20,018 nucleotides of DNA from a virus. The notes below the pieces were generated by a model. The model had not been told where the DNA came from, did not search any database, and was given only the letters and a program-made list of their open reading frames with translations. This document shows positions 5,483 to 13,460 of this stretch, in pieces. The stretch is taken from positions 1-20,018 of the IMG/VR virus record IMGVR_UViG_3300044766_000012. One strand, 5' to 3'. How positions within the stretch are numbered: position 1 is the first letter of the stretch; every line of letters begins with the position of its first letter. Both the position numbers and the translations under genes were made by a program.

Positions 5483-6619
5483 ATGGCAGCCACGTTAAAC
5501 AGTGAAGATATCGCTTTGATCCTCGCCGCAGTCGAGGGTTCCGCCGTACTCGCCAAAGCAGCGCAGATCGTTGCGATCTCGGGTCCATTCTCCATTCAAT
5601 CTTTCATTACTTCCTCCACCGTGATCCAAGGGACGGAGACGCTCACGGTTGCCGCGCTCACTGCAGACGATGACACCAAATATGTAGTTACCGATGCCGG
5701 CGCCGGGATTGATTTCATTTTGTTGGCGTCTCCATTCGATGATCACGCCGTCCCTGTTACTCTCCACTTCCACGGGTACTATGATGAGAACGCCGGATCG
5801 ACTAACAGCTGCTCGGTTAAAGCATACAACTTTGACACCGCCTCTTGGGGAGTTCTTATCGTCCTGGTGAATGCTGCGTCAGACGCAGCGCATGACCTCC
5901 CGCTTGTCGGCTCTAACCGTGCTCCTGATGTAATTACAGTTGATGGAGTCGTGTGCGCCAAGGGCGACGTGTTGATCCGATTCACTCAGACAGACACGGA
6001 AGCCGGCTCCGACGTATTCCTTGACCACATGCTCGTAGGTTTCGCTGGAGTAGATCGTGTTTCCCAGGCAGACCTCGCCGCGGCGCTTGCTCCGCTGGCG
6101 CTTGAGGCTTCTGTGACTCCGCTGGCTCTTGAGGCATCCCTGGCTCCGTTGGCGCTGCAAGAAACTGTCGTGGCTCTTCCTGCGGCCACAGCCGGCCTGG
6201 TGTGGGACGAAGACATTTCTCTACACGTCGCCGCGGGTTCCTCGGGGGCGCAGATTCAAGTTTCGGCTTCGGACCCTCCCTCTCCTGCGGATATTGCCAA
6301 CGCAGTTCTCGCGGCCATCGTCACTGGAGCCGTCACGGTAGAGGACGTTCTTGCCCTACTGTACGGAGCCCAGGCTTCTGGCGGGGCCGGAGGCGGGGCG
6401 CTCCCGTTCGTGGTGACAATTAACGTGGGTGGACAGCCCGCAGACGGTGTGGAAGTGTGGATCTCAACCGACCTCGAGGGAGACAACATTGTCGCTGGGA
6501 CTCTGACCACCGACGCCTTCGGTGTGGCGAACTTCATGCTCGACGCCGGGACGTACCAACTGTGGAAGCAGAAGGCTGGCGTGAATTTTACTAATCCTGA
6601 AGAAATCGTTGTGTCCTAA
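5483..6619 (+). CDS. Modular decoration- or fibre-like virion protein with C-terminal Ig-like domain
   Basis: The ATG at 5483 has AAGGAGG at 5468-5474 (8 nt spacing); an upstream in-frame TTG at 5465 is less likely. Three parts are visible in 378 residues. Residues about 1-195 form a beta-rich domain (VTLHFHGYYDEN, VKAYNFDTASWGVL, VFLDHMLVGF). Residues 203-229 are three 9-residue repeats (APLALEASV, TPLALEASL, APLALQETV), probably a helical linker. The end (about 305-378) resembles a carboxypeptidase-regulatory/Ig-like fold: DGVEVWISTD, AGTLTTDAFGVANF, DAGTYQLWKQKAG. Such C-terminal domains occur in surface-exposed phage head and fibre proteins. Its place right after the capsid gene suggests a capsid decoration or head-fibre protein. 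No enzymatic motif is seen. Function is inferred. Confidence 0.7.
   Translation: MAATLNSEDIALILAAVEGSAVLAKAAQIVAISGPFSIQSFITSSTVIQGTETLTVAALTADDDTKYVVTDAGAGIDFILLASPFDDHAVPVTLHFHGYYDENAGSTNSCSVKAYNFDTASWGVLIVLVNAASDAAHDLPLVGSNRAPDVITVDGVVCAKGDVLIRFTQTDTEAGSDVFLDHMLVGFAGVDRVSQADLAAALAPLALEASVTPLALEASLAPLALQETVVALPAATAGLVWDEDISLHVAAGSSGAQIQVSASDPPSPADIANAVLAAIVTGAVTVEDVLALLYGAQASGGAGGGALPFVVTINVGGQPADGVEVWISTDLEGDNIVAGTLTTDAFGVANFMLDAGTYQLWKQKAGVNFTNPEEIVVS
6089..6169 (+). repeat. Three tandem 27-nt imperfect repeats in the decoration-like gene
   Basis: Units at 6089-6115, 6116-6142 and 6143-6169 encode 9-residue copies with the core PLAL. The units differ mostly at third positions. They lie between the N-terminal beta domain and the C-terminal part, consistent with an expandable linker. 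Confidence 0.8.
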
Positions 6620-6630
6620 AGGAGGACGCT

Positions 6631-7254
6631 GTGGCAGATAATTATACCAGTACGTCGGGAGTCGTAGTCACCCCCCCGAGTGGCGATGATGTTCTCACCG
6701 AGCTCGGCGCGATCAATACGATGCTGAGCGTCATCGGGGAAACCGCAGTGACCTCCATCGACCTGACCCTCCCTGACGTTTCAATTGCGAAAGCAGTCCT
6801 TGATTCGGCGAATAGGGACGTGCAGACGATGGGGCTCAACAGCAACTCTGACGAGGGCGCAAAGCTCACGCCATCTTCCGGGGAGTTTCTGGTCCCCACC
6901 ACGCCGTATCCCGTTCTCCGAATCGACGCCTCGAACAAGTGGCGCAACATCGTGCGGAGAGGATCAAAGCTGTGGGACAAGGACAACAATACGTTCACCT
7001 TCACGCTTGATGAGCTCTCGGTTGACATCGTGTGGTTCCTTCCGTTCGAAGACCTGCCGGTGGCGACTCGGGTATACATCACCATGAAGGCCGCGAAGCA
7101 GTTTCACAATCGCGTGCTGGGCTCCGAGATCCTGGGGCCGTATGCGAAGGACGATGAGTTCGTAGCTTGGAACCTCTTTCAGTCGGAGGAACTTTGCACA
7201 GGGAACTACACCCTGCTCAACTCCCCCGGCCTCTACAACTTGCGAAGGAGATAA
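6631..7254 (+). CDS. Tail tubular protein A (T7 gp11 type, gatekeeper)
   Basis: The 207-residue product starts at GTG 6631, with AAAGGAGGA directly upstream overlapping the end of the previous gene. It matches gp11-family proteins: ELGAINTMLSVIGETAV (25-41), a conserved helix with LDSANRDVQTMGLNSNSDEG, TPYPVLRIDASNKWRNIVRRG, and the C-terminal helical segment VYITMKAAKQFHNRVLGSE. In T7 this protein forms a ring beneath the portal and connects it to the nozzle, closing the head after packaging. Typical family length is about 190-210 residues. Tail tubular B begins 2 nt after the stop codon, so the two are co-translated. Confidence is high from motif and order. Confidence 0.96.
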   Translation: MADNYTSTSGVVVTPPSGDDVLTELGAINTMLSVIGETAVTSIDLTLPDVSIAKAVLDSANRDVQTMGLNSNSDEGAKLTPSSGEFLVPTTPYPVLRIDASNKWRNIVRRGSKLWDKDNNTFTFTLDELSVDIVWFLPFEDLPVATRVYITMKAAKQFHNRVLGSEILGPYAKDDEFVAWNLFQSEELCTGNYTLLNSPGLYNLRRR

Positions 7255-7256
7255 TC

Positions 7257-10200
7257 ATGCCGCTAGTGAATAGGACTATCTCCAATTTGTTCGGGGGAGT
7301 GTCGCAGCAGCCGGCCGGCATTCGGCTCGACAACCAGTGCGAGGAAATGATCAACGCTTACCCGTCGATTACGGACGGGCTGGTGAAGCGCCCCCCGACG
7401 GAGTTCATCGCCGTCATTCCCGCGCCCGAGGGCGAGGAGACAATGACCCTCGACGATTTCAGGAACAGCATGATCCACACGATCAACCGGGACGGAGCCG
7501 AGAAGTATATCGTTATCTTCACCGGAGACCCGTCTTCTCCCATCGCGATTTATGATCTTGAGGGCAACTCCAAGAGCATCGCCTACGGAACGCTCGACGA
7601 AGACCTGGTGTTTTCTGAAGATAACGATAAGAAAGAATATATCGTTGGCGGGAGCCCGAGCCAGGACATCGCAGCGGTTACAGTAGCAGACTACACGGTA
7701 GTTGTGAACCGGGCCAAGACGATCTCCATGCTCCCCCTCTCTTCCCCCGTGCATCTGCCCATCGCACTGGTCACGATCCCCCATGGGGTCGCGGACCAGA
7801 CCTACAAGATATTCGTGAACGGAACTGAAGTGGCGTCGTACACCACCCCGAATACCTCCACCCCTTCCGGGTGGCGGACAACCGCTATCGCTGCCGCTCT
7901 GTATTCGGACCTCGTTGGCAATCTCACCGGCACCTGGGAGATCAGCGTAGACGGGAGCACCATATTCATTGTGAACACCGCGGGAGAAGACTTCACGTTC
8001 AAGGTGGAGGACTCTTGGGGTGATCAGGCTATGGTCGGGATCAAAGAGAGCGTTCGGAGGTTTGAAGACCTTCCCGAAACTCTCCCGAGCGGCCTGGACC
8101 ACGACTTTGATGTGGTGACTGTCGGAGGGACAGGGGGCCATCACGCAGGCTGGTATAATATTTCTGTCGATGGCGTTCTGAAGGCCCGAGTTTATTCTGA
8201 GGACGGGACACGCTCACAAATTGCTCTTGCCCTGTACAACAAACTCGTGGTCAATCTTCTGTCCAACCCTCTGTTCCGGTGTTCCAGGGACGGGGAGAGC
8301 ATTACTATTTGGAGAACAGACCACACGCATTCATCCATCACCGTTTCTGCGGACGGAGGCGGGATTATCGACGTAATCGCCACAACCGTCATTGATTTCT
8401 CCGGGACTGTGTTCGCAGTGAAGCCGGACCCGACCACGCAGAAAGGAACTTACTATGTCCGGTGGAACACCCTCTCGAATGACGGGAAAACCACGTCTGG
8501 AAATTGGGAGGAGTGCCCGGCCCGAGGCATAGCCACGAAGTTTGACTTCAGCACCCTTCCTCACCGTCTGGTGAGAATGCCGGACGAAACATTCGCGTTC
8601 GCCCCGATCACCTGGGCAGACCGAGAGGTTGGAGACAGCATCTCTGCGCCAGACCCTACCTATGTAGGAGGCCAGATCAACGATGTCTTCTTCTTCAAGA
8701 ACCGGCTCGGGTTCCTCTCGAAGGGGAACGCCGTCCTCAGCCGGGCCGGGGAGTTCTTCGACTTCTTCCCCACTACGGCGACGGACGTTCTGGACGATGA
8801 TCCTATCGACGCGGCATGTTCATCGAAACAGGTTGCTGTCCTTCGATATGGAGTCCCTTTCCAGACTCAGCTTGTTCTTTTCTCTGACCAACAGCAGTTT
8901 TCGCTCGGCTCCGGGGCAGCCCTATTCACTCCGAAGTCGGCTACAGCAGACCTGGCTACCTCCGTTGCGGTTGATCGGTGTGATCCGGTGTCTGTCGGCT
9001 CCAACATTTACTTTGCTTCTCCTTCCGGGGACTTCACTTCAATCCGAGAGATGTTCGTTGCGACTGACACGCTCATCACTGACTCCGCAGACGTTACCGC
9101 CCACTGCACCACCTATATTCCGACGAACATAAAGAAGCTCGCGGCGTGTGAGGGCAAGGACGCTGTGTTCGTTCTGTCTTCTGACGAGCCGCGCTCCGTC
9201 TACGTGTACAAGTTCTACTGGAACGGAGACCAGAAGGCGCAGTCAGCGTGGAGCAAATGGACGTTCGACTCCGAGATCATGTACAAGGACGTTATTGATA
9301 ATTACCTGTACCTCTTGTTCGCGGAAGAGCAAACCATTGGAGTGATTCTCGGCTCCTACACCAGCAACACGATAGGTATGGCGACCGGGGGGTTCATTCT
9401 CCAGGACGCAGCGGGGGGGTTCCCTTCCGTTTCTCCGGGGAATATGGTTTCTATCTCGGGCTTCACCGACCAGGACTACAACAGGGTCTTTGAAGTTGCT
9501 GATGACAGTCACGACGCCAACACCATCACTTTCATAAACCCTTTCTCCGAGTATAAATCAGGAGAAGCAAGCGGAAACGACATCACCATCGAAGTCATCA
9601 CCGCTGGAGGGGCCTTAGCGTCTCTCGAACGGATAAATCTTGAGACGAAGGCGCTTACCGCTGGGCTTCCGTACCGGCTACTGCTCGACCGGCAGACGAT
9701 TGCGGCCGGGGAGTTAATTTCTGGCCCCTTTCAGAGGAATACCATCGGAGCCGACAATGGAGACGTATTTTACTTCACCGACTCCGCTGAGCAGTTCTTG
9801 GTGATGTTTCCGAATTGGCAGCAGGGGGACATCCTCACGATTTCTGGATTCACAGACCCGAACTTCAACACTGATTTCACTGTGGACACCATCACAGCCG
9901 GATTCTTAACTTGTCAGCCTGTGGTCGCTTGGGAGGGCTGGGTCTCCGACGAATCGGCCGGCAACACTATCTCCCTGTCCATCGCGGGGTTGCCGGCAGC
10001 GAGCGGATACACCGCTTTCTCCGCGCCGTACCCGGTTCAGGCCGGGGACAGGGCGTTCAACGTAAGGACGAAAGAGTGTGTGGATGTGACGCCAGACGGC
10101 GGCTCGTTCTCCGTTCCCGGCAATTGGAGCGGAGACATTGTTATCTTCGGCCGCCCGTACATGTTCGACTTCCGCTTCTCGGAGTTCGGAATGAAATCCG

Positions 10201-10478
10201 CCGACCCGAAGGTGTACAGCCGAGCCGGCAGAGGGCAGCTCCGCACAATGAACCTGTCCTTCGAAGATACCATGTCGTTCGATGTAGTGGTGTCCACGGC
10301 CGGACGAGCGGACACGACTCAACGCTTCCGGGCTAATTCTCCCACAACGGGCGAGAAGCGTTTCATGACTCTCGGGGACACCCGGACCACCAGGGTCTCC
10401 ATCAGAAGCGACAGCCATCTTCCGTGCAAGTTTGGCGGTGCAAGTTACGAGACGATGTATAGCCAACGATCAAAATAG
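7257..10478 (+). CDS. Tail tubular protein B (T7 gp12 type, nozzle), with duplicated domains
   Basis: The ATG at 7257 (MPLVNRTISNLFGGVSQQP) has GAAGGAG 6 nt upstream. An upstream in-frame start at 7167 would overlap tail tubular A and is rejected. The N-terminus, SNLFGGVSQQPAGIRLDNQ with EEMINAYPSITDGLVKRPP, is diagnostic of gp12-like nozzle proteins. At 1073 residues it is much longer than T7 gp12 (about 794, from memory). Two beta domains around residues 175-290 and 295-400 look duplicated (YKIFVNGTEV, YNISVDGVLK). A second pair lies near residues 725-785 and 855-915, sharing ISGFTD at 733-738 and 862-867. The FFKNRLGFLS region and C-terminal VSTAGRADTTQRF segment are core. It forms the tail nozzle and carries the fibres. 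Confidence 0.96.
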   Translation: MPLVNRTISNLFGGVSQQPAGIRLDNQCEEMINAYPSITDGLVKRPPTEFIAVIPAPEGEETMTLDDFRNSMIHTINRDGAEKYIVIFTGDPSSPIAIYDLEGNSKSIAYGTLDEDLVFSEDNDKKEYIVGGSPSQDIAAVTVADYTVVVNRAKTISMLPLSSPVHLPIALVTIPHGVADQTYKIFVNGTEVASYTTPNTSTPSGWRTTAIAAALYSDLVGNLTGTWEISVDGSTIFIVNTAGEDFTFKVEDSWGDQAMVGIKESVRRFEDLPETLPSGLDHDFDVVTVGGTGGHHAGWYNISVDGVLKARVYSEDGTRSQIALALYNKLVVNLLSNPLFRCSRDGESITIWRTDHTHSSITVSADGGGIIDVIATTVIDFSGTVFAVKPDPTTQKGTYYVRWNTLSNDGKTTSGNWEECPARGIATKFDFSTLPHRLVRMPDETFAFAPITWADREVGDSISAPDPTYVGGQINDVFFFKNRLGFLSKGNAVLSRAGEFFDFFPTTATDVLDDDPIDAACSSKQVAVLRYGVPFQTQLVLFSDQQQFSLGSGAALFTPKSATADLATSVAVDRCDPVSVGSNIYFASPSGDFTSIREMFVATDTLITDSADVTAHCTTYIPTNIKKLAACEGKDAVFVLSSDEPRSVYVYKFYWNGDQKAQSAWSKWTFDSEIMYKDVIDNYLYLLFAEEQTIGVILGSYTSNTIGMATGGFILQDAAGGFPSVSPGNMVSISGFTDQDYNRVFEVADDSHDANTITFINPFSEYKSGEASGNDITIEVITAGGALASLERINLETKALTAGLPYRLLLDRQTIAAGELISGPFQRNTIGADNGDVFYFTDSAEQFLVMFPNWQQGDILTISGFTDPNFNTDFTVDTITAGFLTCQPVVAWEGWVSDESAGNTISLSIAGLPAASGYTAFSAPYPVQAGDRAFNVRTKECVDVTPDGGSFSVPGNWSGDIVIFGRPYMFDFRFSEFGMKSADPKVYSRAGRGQLRTMNLSFEDTMSFDVVVSTAGRADTTQRFRANSPTTGEKRFMTLGDTRTTRVSIRSDSHLPCKFGGASYETMYSQRSK
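9430..9995 (+). repeat. Diverged duplicated beta domains inside tail tubular B
   Basis: Two stretches of the nozzle protein (about 9430-9600 and 9817-9995) share a layout: Q/S-x-G-[ND]-[MI]-[VL]-[ST]-ISGFTD, then a D-[YF]-N segment, a variable strand and a [SE]-[AS]-x-GN-x-I ending. This is protein-level similarity only; the DNA is not obviously repeated. They probably are inserted surface domains absent from T7 gp12. Confidence 0.5.
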
Positions 10479-10556
10479 AAAGGAGTTCCGAGTGCATCGC
10501 ACTTTCCCGAACCGACGTAAGTGGTCTCCCGAGAGGGCGGTTAGCGAACCACTCCG
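10479..10556 (+). promoter_or_regulatory. Structured leader region before the gp13-like gene
   Basis: The segment holds an AAGGAG (10480-10485), a perfect hairpin AGTGC-ATC-GCACT (10491-10503) that includes a GTG start, a GNRA-type mini-hairpin CCC-GAGA-GGG (10528-10537), and an outer stem AGTGGT/ACCACT (10520-10525 with 10548-10553) ending 3 nt before GTG 10557. The fold may control translation of the overlapping leader ORF and the internal protein gene. This is inference from sequence complementarity. Confidence 0.4.
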
Positions 10557-10575
10557 GTGCAACCAGTGGGCCTAA
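10492..10575 (+). CDS. Possible 27-codon leader peptide overlapping the gp13-like gene
   Basis: GTG 10492 lies 6 nt after the only good ribosome binding site (AAGGAG) between the nozzle gene and the gp13-like gene. It opens a 27-residue frame (MHRTFPNRRKWSPERAV...) that stops at TAA 10573-10575, inside the start region of the gp13-like gene. The peptide is basic, with no recognisable domain. The likely role is to bring ribosomes to the GTG starts at 10557 or 10566, which have no ribosome binding site of their own, by termination-reinitiation. It may be a coupling device rather than a functional protein. Confidence 0.4.
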   Translation: MHRTFPNRRKWSPERAVSEPLRCNQWA

Positions 10576-11054
10576 CTCACCGCAAAATGTTTTTAGACGA
10601 TATTCCAGAAGTAATGAAACTCAAACTCCGAAAGGAAGACCAGGAGGAGCTGCGCGCCGCCTCTGGCCTTGCGCCGGAGGCCGCGTTGCAGATCGCGGTC
10701 CTACACTCTGATGAAGTCTCCGTACTTCTATTGGACGGGAGGATCGTAGGGCTCTTCGGACTGGCGGCAGCGCCGGGAGACCCTCATTGTGCCGCCCCCT
10801 GGATGCTGTCGGGAGACTCGCTGTTCTCCGGCCCAGGCTTGAGGACACTGTTCTCCCGCGGCTCCAGGGATGTTGTTCAGCAGATGTGCACCAAATACTA
10901 TCGACTTGAGAATTACGTTTCGAAAGAAAATAAAATCGCGATTCGCTGGCTTGGCTGGTTGGGGTTCGAGTTCGACGATACGCCCGTTACCCTGTCCGAC
11001 CCGAAGGTAGAATTTCTGCGGTTTTGGAAAGGAGGCTCGCCTTGTGTTACGTAG
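10557..11054 (+). CDS. Internal virion protein A (T7 gp13-like, GNAT-like fold)
   Basis: The frame is open from GTG 10557; GTG 10566 and ATG 10587 are alternatives. None has a clear ribosome binding site. By comparison with relatives starting around an R-x-A/M...D-I-P motif, 10557 or 10566 fits best. The 165-residue product shows RKMFLDDIPEVMKLKLRKEDQEEL, AASGLAPEAAL, LLLDGRIVGLFGLA, a W-M-L-S-G-D motif, and the C-terminal segment YYRLENYVSKENKIAIRWL with GWLGFEF. This arrangement matches gp13-type proteins, which look like degenerate GNAT acetyltransferases. T7 gp13 is needed for proper internal core assembly; an enzyme role is not established. The gene overlaps the gp14-like gene by 13 nt. 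Order 13-14-15-16 supports the call. Confidence 0.85.
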   Translation: MQPVGLTHRKMFLDDIPEVMKLKLRKEDQEELRAASGLAPEAALQIAVLHSDEVSVLLLDGRIVGLFGLAAAPGDPHCAAPWMLSGDSLFSGPGLRTLFSRGSRDVVQQMCTKYYRLENYVSKENKIAIRWLGWLGFEFDDTPVTLSDPKVEFLRFWKGGSPCVT

Positions 11055-11596
11055 CGGCCATCCCTTATATCCTCGCAGCAGTATCCGCGGCATCTGCCGC
11101 ATCCTCAGTAGTCCAACAGAACAAACAGGTCCAGGCCACACTCAACGGGACAGCCACAGCGCAACAGGCAGATTACAACGCCATCGCTGCACAGCAGGGG
11201 GAAATTGACGATGGCGCCACCGCCGCGTCTCTTGCAGTTCAGGCCGAAGCGAACAGAGCCCGAGCCACACTCCGAGTCGCGCAGGGAGAGAGTGGGCTCG
11301 TCGGCCCCACGCAGCTGAGAGAACTGGCAGCGCAGAAGAGGGCCGAAGAATCGAACCTCGCCACCATAGAGGCGAATCGCGCCTCGGCCGACGCCAATCT
11401 CGCTCAGAAGAAAGTAGGAATTGACATCAGGGCGAAAGGCCGGATGGACGCTGCAAACCAGCAGGTTATTGGCAAATTCGCAGCAGGACTCCAGATCGGG
11501 GGCGCGGCTGTCTCCGGGTACATGTCCGGTCGGGGCCTGACTTCTCCTGGGGCCAAGAAAATAGACACGAGTTCTTCCTACGTCACTGAAAACTAA
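11042..11596 (+). CDS. Internal virion protein B (T7 gp14-like ejection protein)
   Basis: I choose TTG 11042 as start. It gives the N-terminus MCYVAAIPYILAAVSAAS, matching the M-C-[W/Y]-x-A-A-I-P start typical of gp14 proteins. It has AAAGGAGG at 11028-11034, 7 nt upstream. The in-frame ATG at 11024 lies upstream of that site and would add six unrelated residues. The 184-residue protein has a short hydrophobic N-terminus (3-21), then a long Ala/Gln/Glu-rich helical region likely to form coiled coils, and a Gly-rich stretch (FAAGLQIGGAAVSGYMSGRG) near the C-terminus. In T7, gp14 is ejected with gp15 and gp16 and localises to the outer membrane during infection. Size is close to T7 gp14. Confidence 0.88.
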   Translation: MCYVAAIPYILAAVSAASAASSVVQQNKQVQATLNGTATAQQADYNAIAAQQGEIDDGATAASLAVQAEANRARATLRVAQGESGLVGPTQLRELAAQKRAEESNLATIEANRASADANLAQKKVGIDIRAKGRMDAANQQVIGKFAAGLQIGGAAVSGYMSGRGLTSPGAKKIDTSSSYVTEN

Positions 11597-11611
11597 AAAG
11601 GAGTAATACGA

Positions 11612-13459
11612 ATGCCAGAATACGCCGCCACACGAACCGGGCCGAGGCAAGGTTTACCACCGGCAGCCACAGGATATGAAGTCGCCCAGGTTGTAAAAGG
11701 CCCTGAGCCGAATGACCCCTACGCCCCCGCCGAGGCGGGGCCGAGCAAGGCCAATGATCTCATGCAGTCTCTCGGCATTCTCGGGAAGAACATTGTGCCT
11801 GTCGCTCTGGATGTGGGGAAGGCCGTGGTCGAGGCCCGGACAAAGAAGGGCGCTCAGGCCCGCTTGGTCGGAGATGCGCTCGACCCGAATCAATCCAACG
11901 CATTCATCGACGGGTACGAGAGGATGGACGGCTCCTACAGAGGCACTCAATTCGGGAACGCCGCCAAGGAGTACGCGGCGACGAACAGCCATCTTCCTCC
12001 GGATGAATTCCAAAAGGGGCTCGACGCGTTGCAGACCGAATACGTCGGCAAACTTGTCCATCAAGGGCAGCTCGATACGTTCCTCCCCGAGGCCATCAAG
12101 GGCGGGGAGCACGCCACAGCCGTATACCAAGAGGCCAAGAACGCCGCAATCATCCAGGAACGGAATCAAAAAGTCCAGGATATCTACGATGGCCAGTTCA
12201 CGGTTGCTCTCGACCAGACGGCCCTGGACATTCTTAAAATTCCTCTCAGCGAAGGATTCAAGTCCATCGCGACAAGCGCCGCCAACCGAAAAGCGTATGA
12301 CGACAACAAGGACGCATTTCGCGCCGCGATGTCCCCTCAGATCCGGACTATTCTCGACGACGCCAGAAGCCGCTACAAGGATCTCGGGATGACAACTCGG
12401 GACCTGTCCTCTGCCCTTCTTGGACGTGTCGGGCGTATGGCTGCCGACGCTGGAGCTCCTGGGCTGCTTGACTATGCCTACCAGAAGAACCCTGCGGACG
12501 GGAACATGTCTGTGGAAACCGCCTTCCCTGACGTTACCAACAAGTTCGCGGACCAGGCTCGGGCCATGGACACGCAGATCAACACGGCCATGGACAGAAA
12601 AGCGGAGAAGGAAAAGAAGGAACGGCTAGAGAAGATGGCCGGGGACTGGCTGATGGAACTCTCCTACCCCGCAGTGACCACCGAGACGGCCCAAAAAATA
12701 TGGGTGGATGTCTGGAACAACAAAGAACTCCCCGCCGACACGAAAGAGAAGATTGCGAATCACGCAGCAGACGTGATGCTCGGTATGGGGTTCGCTCGAA
12801 AGGATAATCAAGAAGTCCGCCGAGACCTTGAGTACAAGATCCGAACTGAACAGCTGGTAGGAGATTCCGCCAATATGGCGGTCCTCTCCGCATCTCATCA
12901 GCTCTCTCCGGCCACATACAGCCACTTGCTCACCATCGCGAAGGAGCACAAGGCTCAACTCAGCGACCACAAGTGGACGATGTTCAATCATGAGGCCAAC
13001 ACTCACCTGTCCAGCCTCACCAAGAGCCTCGGCCTCACCGACGATCTTGGGAGAACGATGATCAATCTGGATCTCCCGAGCCAGGGGATGCTCGGCCAAG
13101 TAGTGTCGAACGCCCAAGATTCCTGGTTCCGCGGACTGGATCTCCTCCGAGAAAAGAACGGGGGGGTTCCGTTTGACGGGGCAGAGCTAACACAACTCCA
13201 TGACCGGATCACCAAATTCTATACCCCACAGGTAGAGAAGATTGTGAACAACGCGAAGGCGTCTGCCGGCCGAGAGGCGAAGACGGCCCCTTCTTCCGTG
13301 AAGACAGAAAAGGAATCCTCCGTCATCTCGAGCTCCGCTATCCCAAAGGGTCCCGCCGTAAAGGGAATCCCGAAGGACTGGCGCCCGTCTGGAGAGTTTA
13401 GCAACGGCAAGGAAATCTACGTTTCCCCTGACGGGAAGCAAGAAAGCATAGGCAACTAA
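11612..13459 (+). CDS. Internal virion protein C (T7 gp15-like ejection protein)
   Basis: The ATG at 11612 has AAAAGGAG at 11596-11603 (8 nt spacing). The 615-residue protein is almost wholly helical and charged, with no signal peptide or membrane span. Landmarks are the segment LDPNQSNAFIDGYERMDG with GAQARLVGDA before it, a long helix-rich middle, and a C-terminal Ser/Lys/Pro-rich tail. Position between gp14-like and gp16-like genes and composition identify it as the gp15 analogue, which in T7 forms part of the internal core and later the trans-periplasmic tube. It is shorter than T7 gp15 (747 aa from memory). Only 1 nt separates its stop codon from the next ATG. Assignment relies more on order than on motifs. 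Confidence 0.83.
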   Translation: MPEYAATRTGPRQGLPPAATGYEVAQVVKGPEPNDPYAPAEAGPSKANDLMQSLGILGKNIVPVALDVGKAVVEARTKKGAQARLVGDALDPNQSNAFIDGYERMDGSYRGTQFGNAAKEYAATNSHLPPDEFQKGLDALQTEYVGKLVHQGQLDTFLPEAIKGGEHATAVYQEAKNAAIIQERNQKVQDIYDGQFTVALDQTALDILKIPLSEGFKSIATSAANRKAYDDNKDAFRAAMSPQIRTILDDARSRYKDLGMTTRDLSSALLGRVGRMAADAGAPGLLDYAYQKNPADGNMSVETAFPDVTNKFADQARAMDTQINTAMDRKAEKEKKERLEKMAGDWLMELSYPAVTTETAQKIWVDVWNNKELPADTKEKIANHAADVMLGMGFARKDNQEVRRDLEYKIRTEQLVGDSANMAVLSASHQLSPATYSHLLTIAKEHKAQLSDHKWTMFNHEANTHLSSLTKSLGLTDDLGRTMINLDLPSQGMLGQVVSNAQDSWFRGLDLLREKNGGVPFDGAELTQLHDRITKFYTPQVEKIVNNAKASAGREAKTAPSSVKTEKESSVISSSAIPKGPAVKGIPKDWRPSGEFSNGKEIYVSPDGKQESIGN

Positions 13460-13460
13460 T

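Noticed and set aside
4291-5595. Long antisense frame (434 codons) opposite the capsid gene
   Set aside because: It mirrors the codon structure of a certain + strand gene, has no recognisable domain and crosses the terminator. The same applies to other antisense frames at 15411-16367, 3238-4086 and 1553-2377.
7167-7256. Upstream extension of tail tubular B
   Set aside because: The extra 30 residues come from another frame of tail tubular A. The ATG at 7257 has the ribosome binding site and the conserved N-terminus.
10479-10556. tRNA or ribozyme in the leader region
   Set aside because: The stems do not form a cloverleaf, there is no T-loop consensus or acceptor end, and no hammerhead, HDV or twister core was recognised.
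11604-11611. TAATACGA resembling the start of a T7 promoter
   Set aside because: Only eight bases match, the rest of the consensus is absent, and it lies between a ribosome binding site and its start codon.
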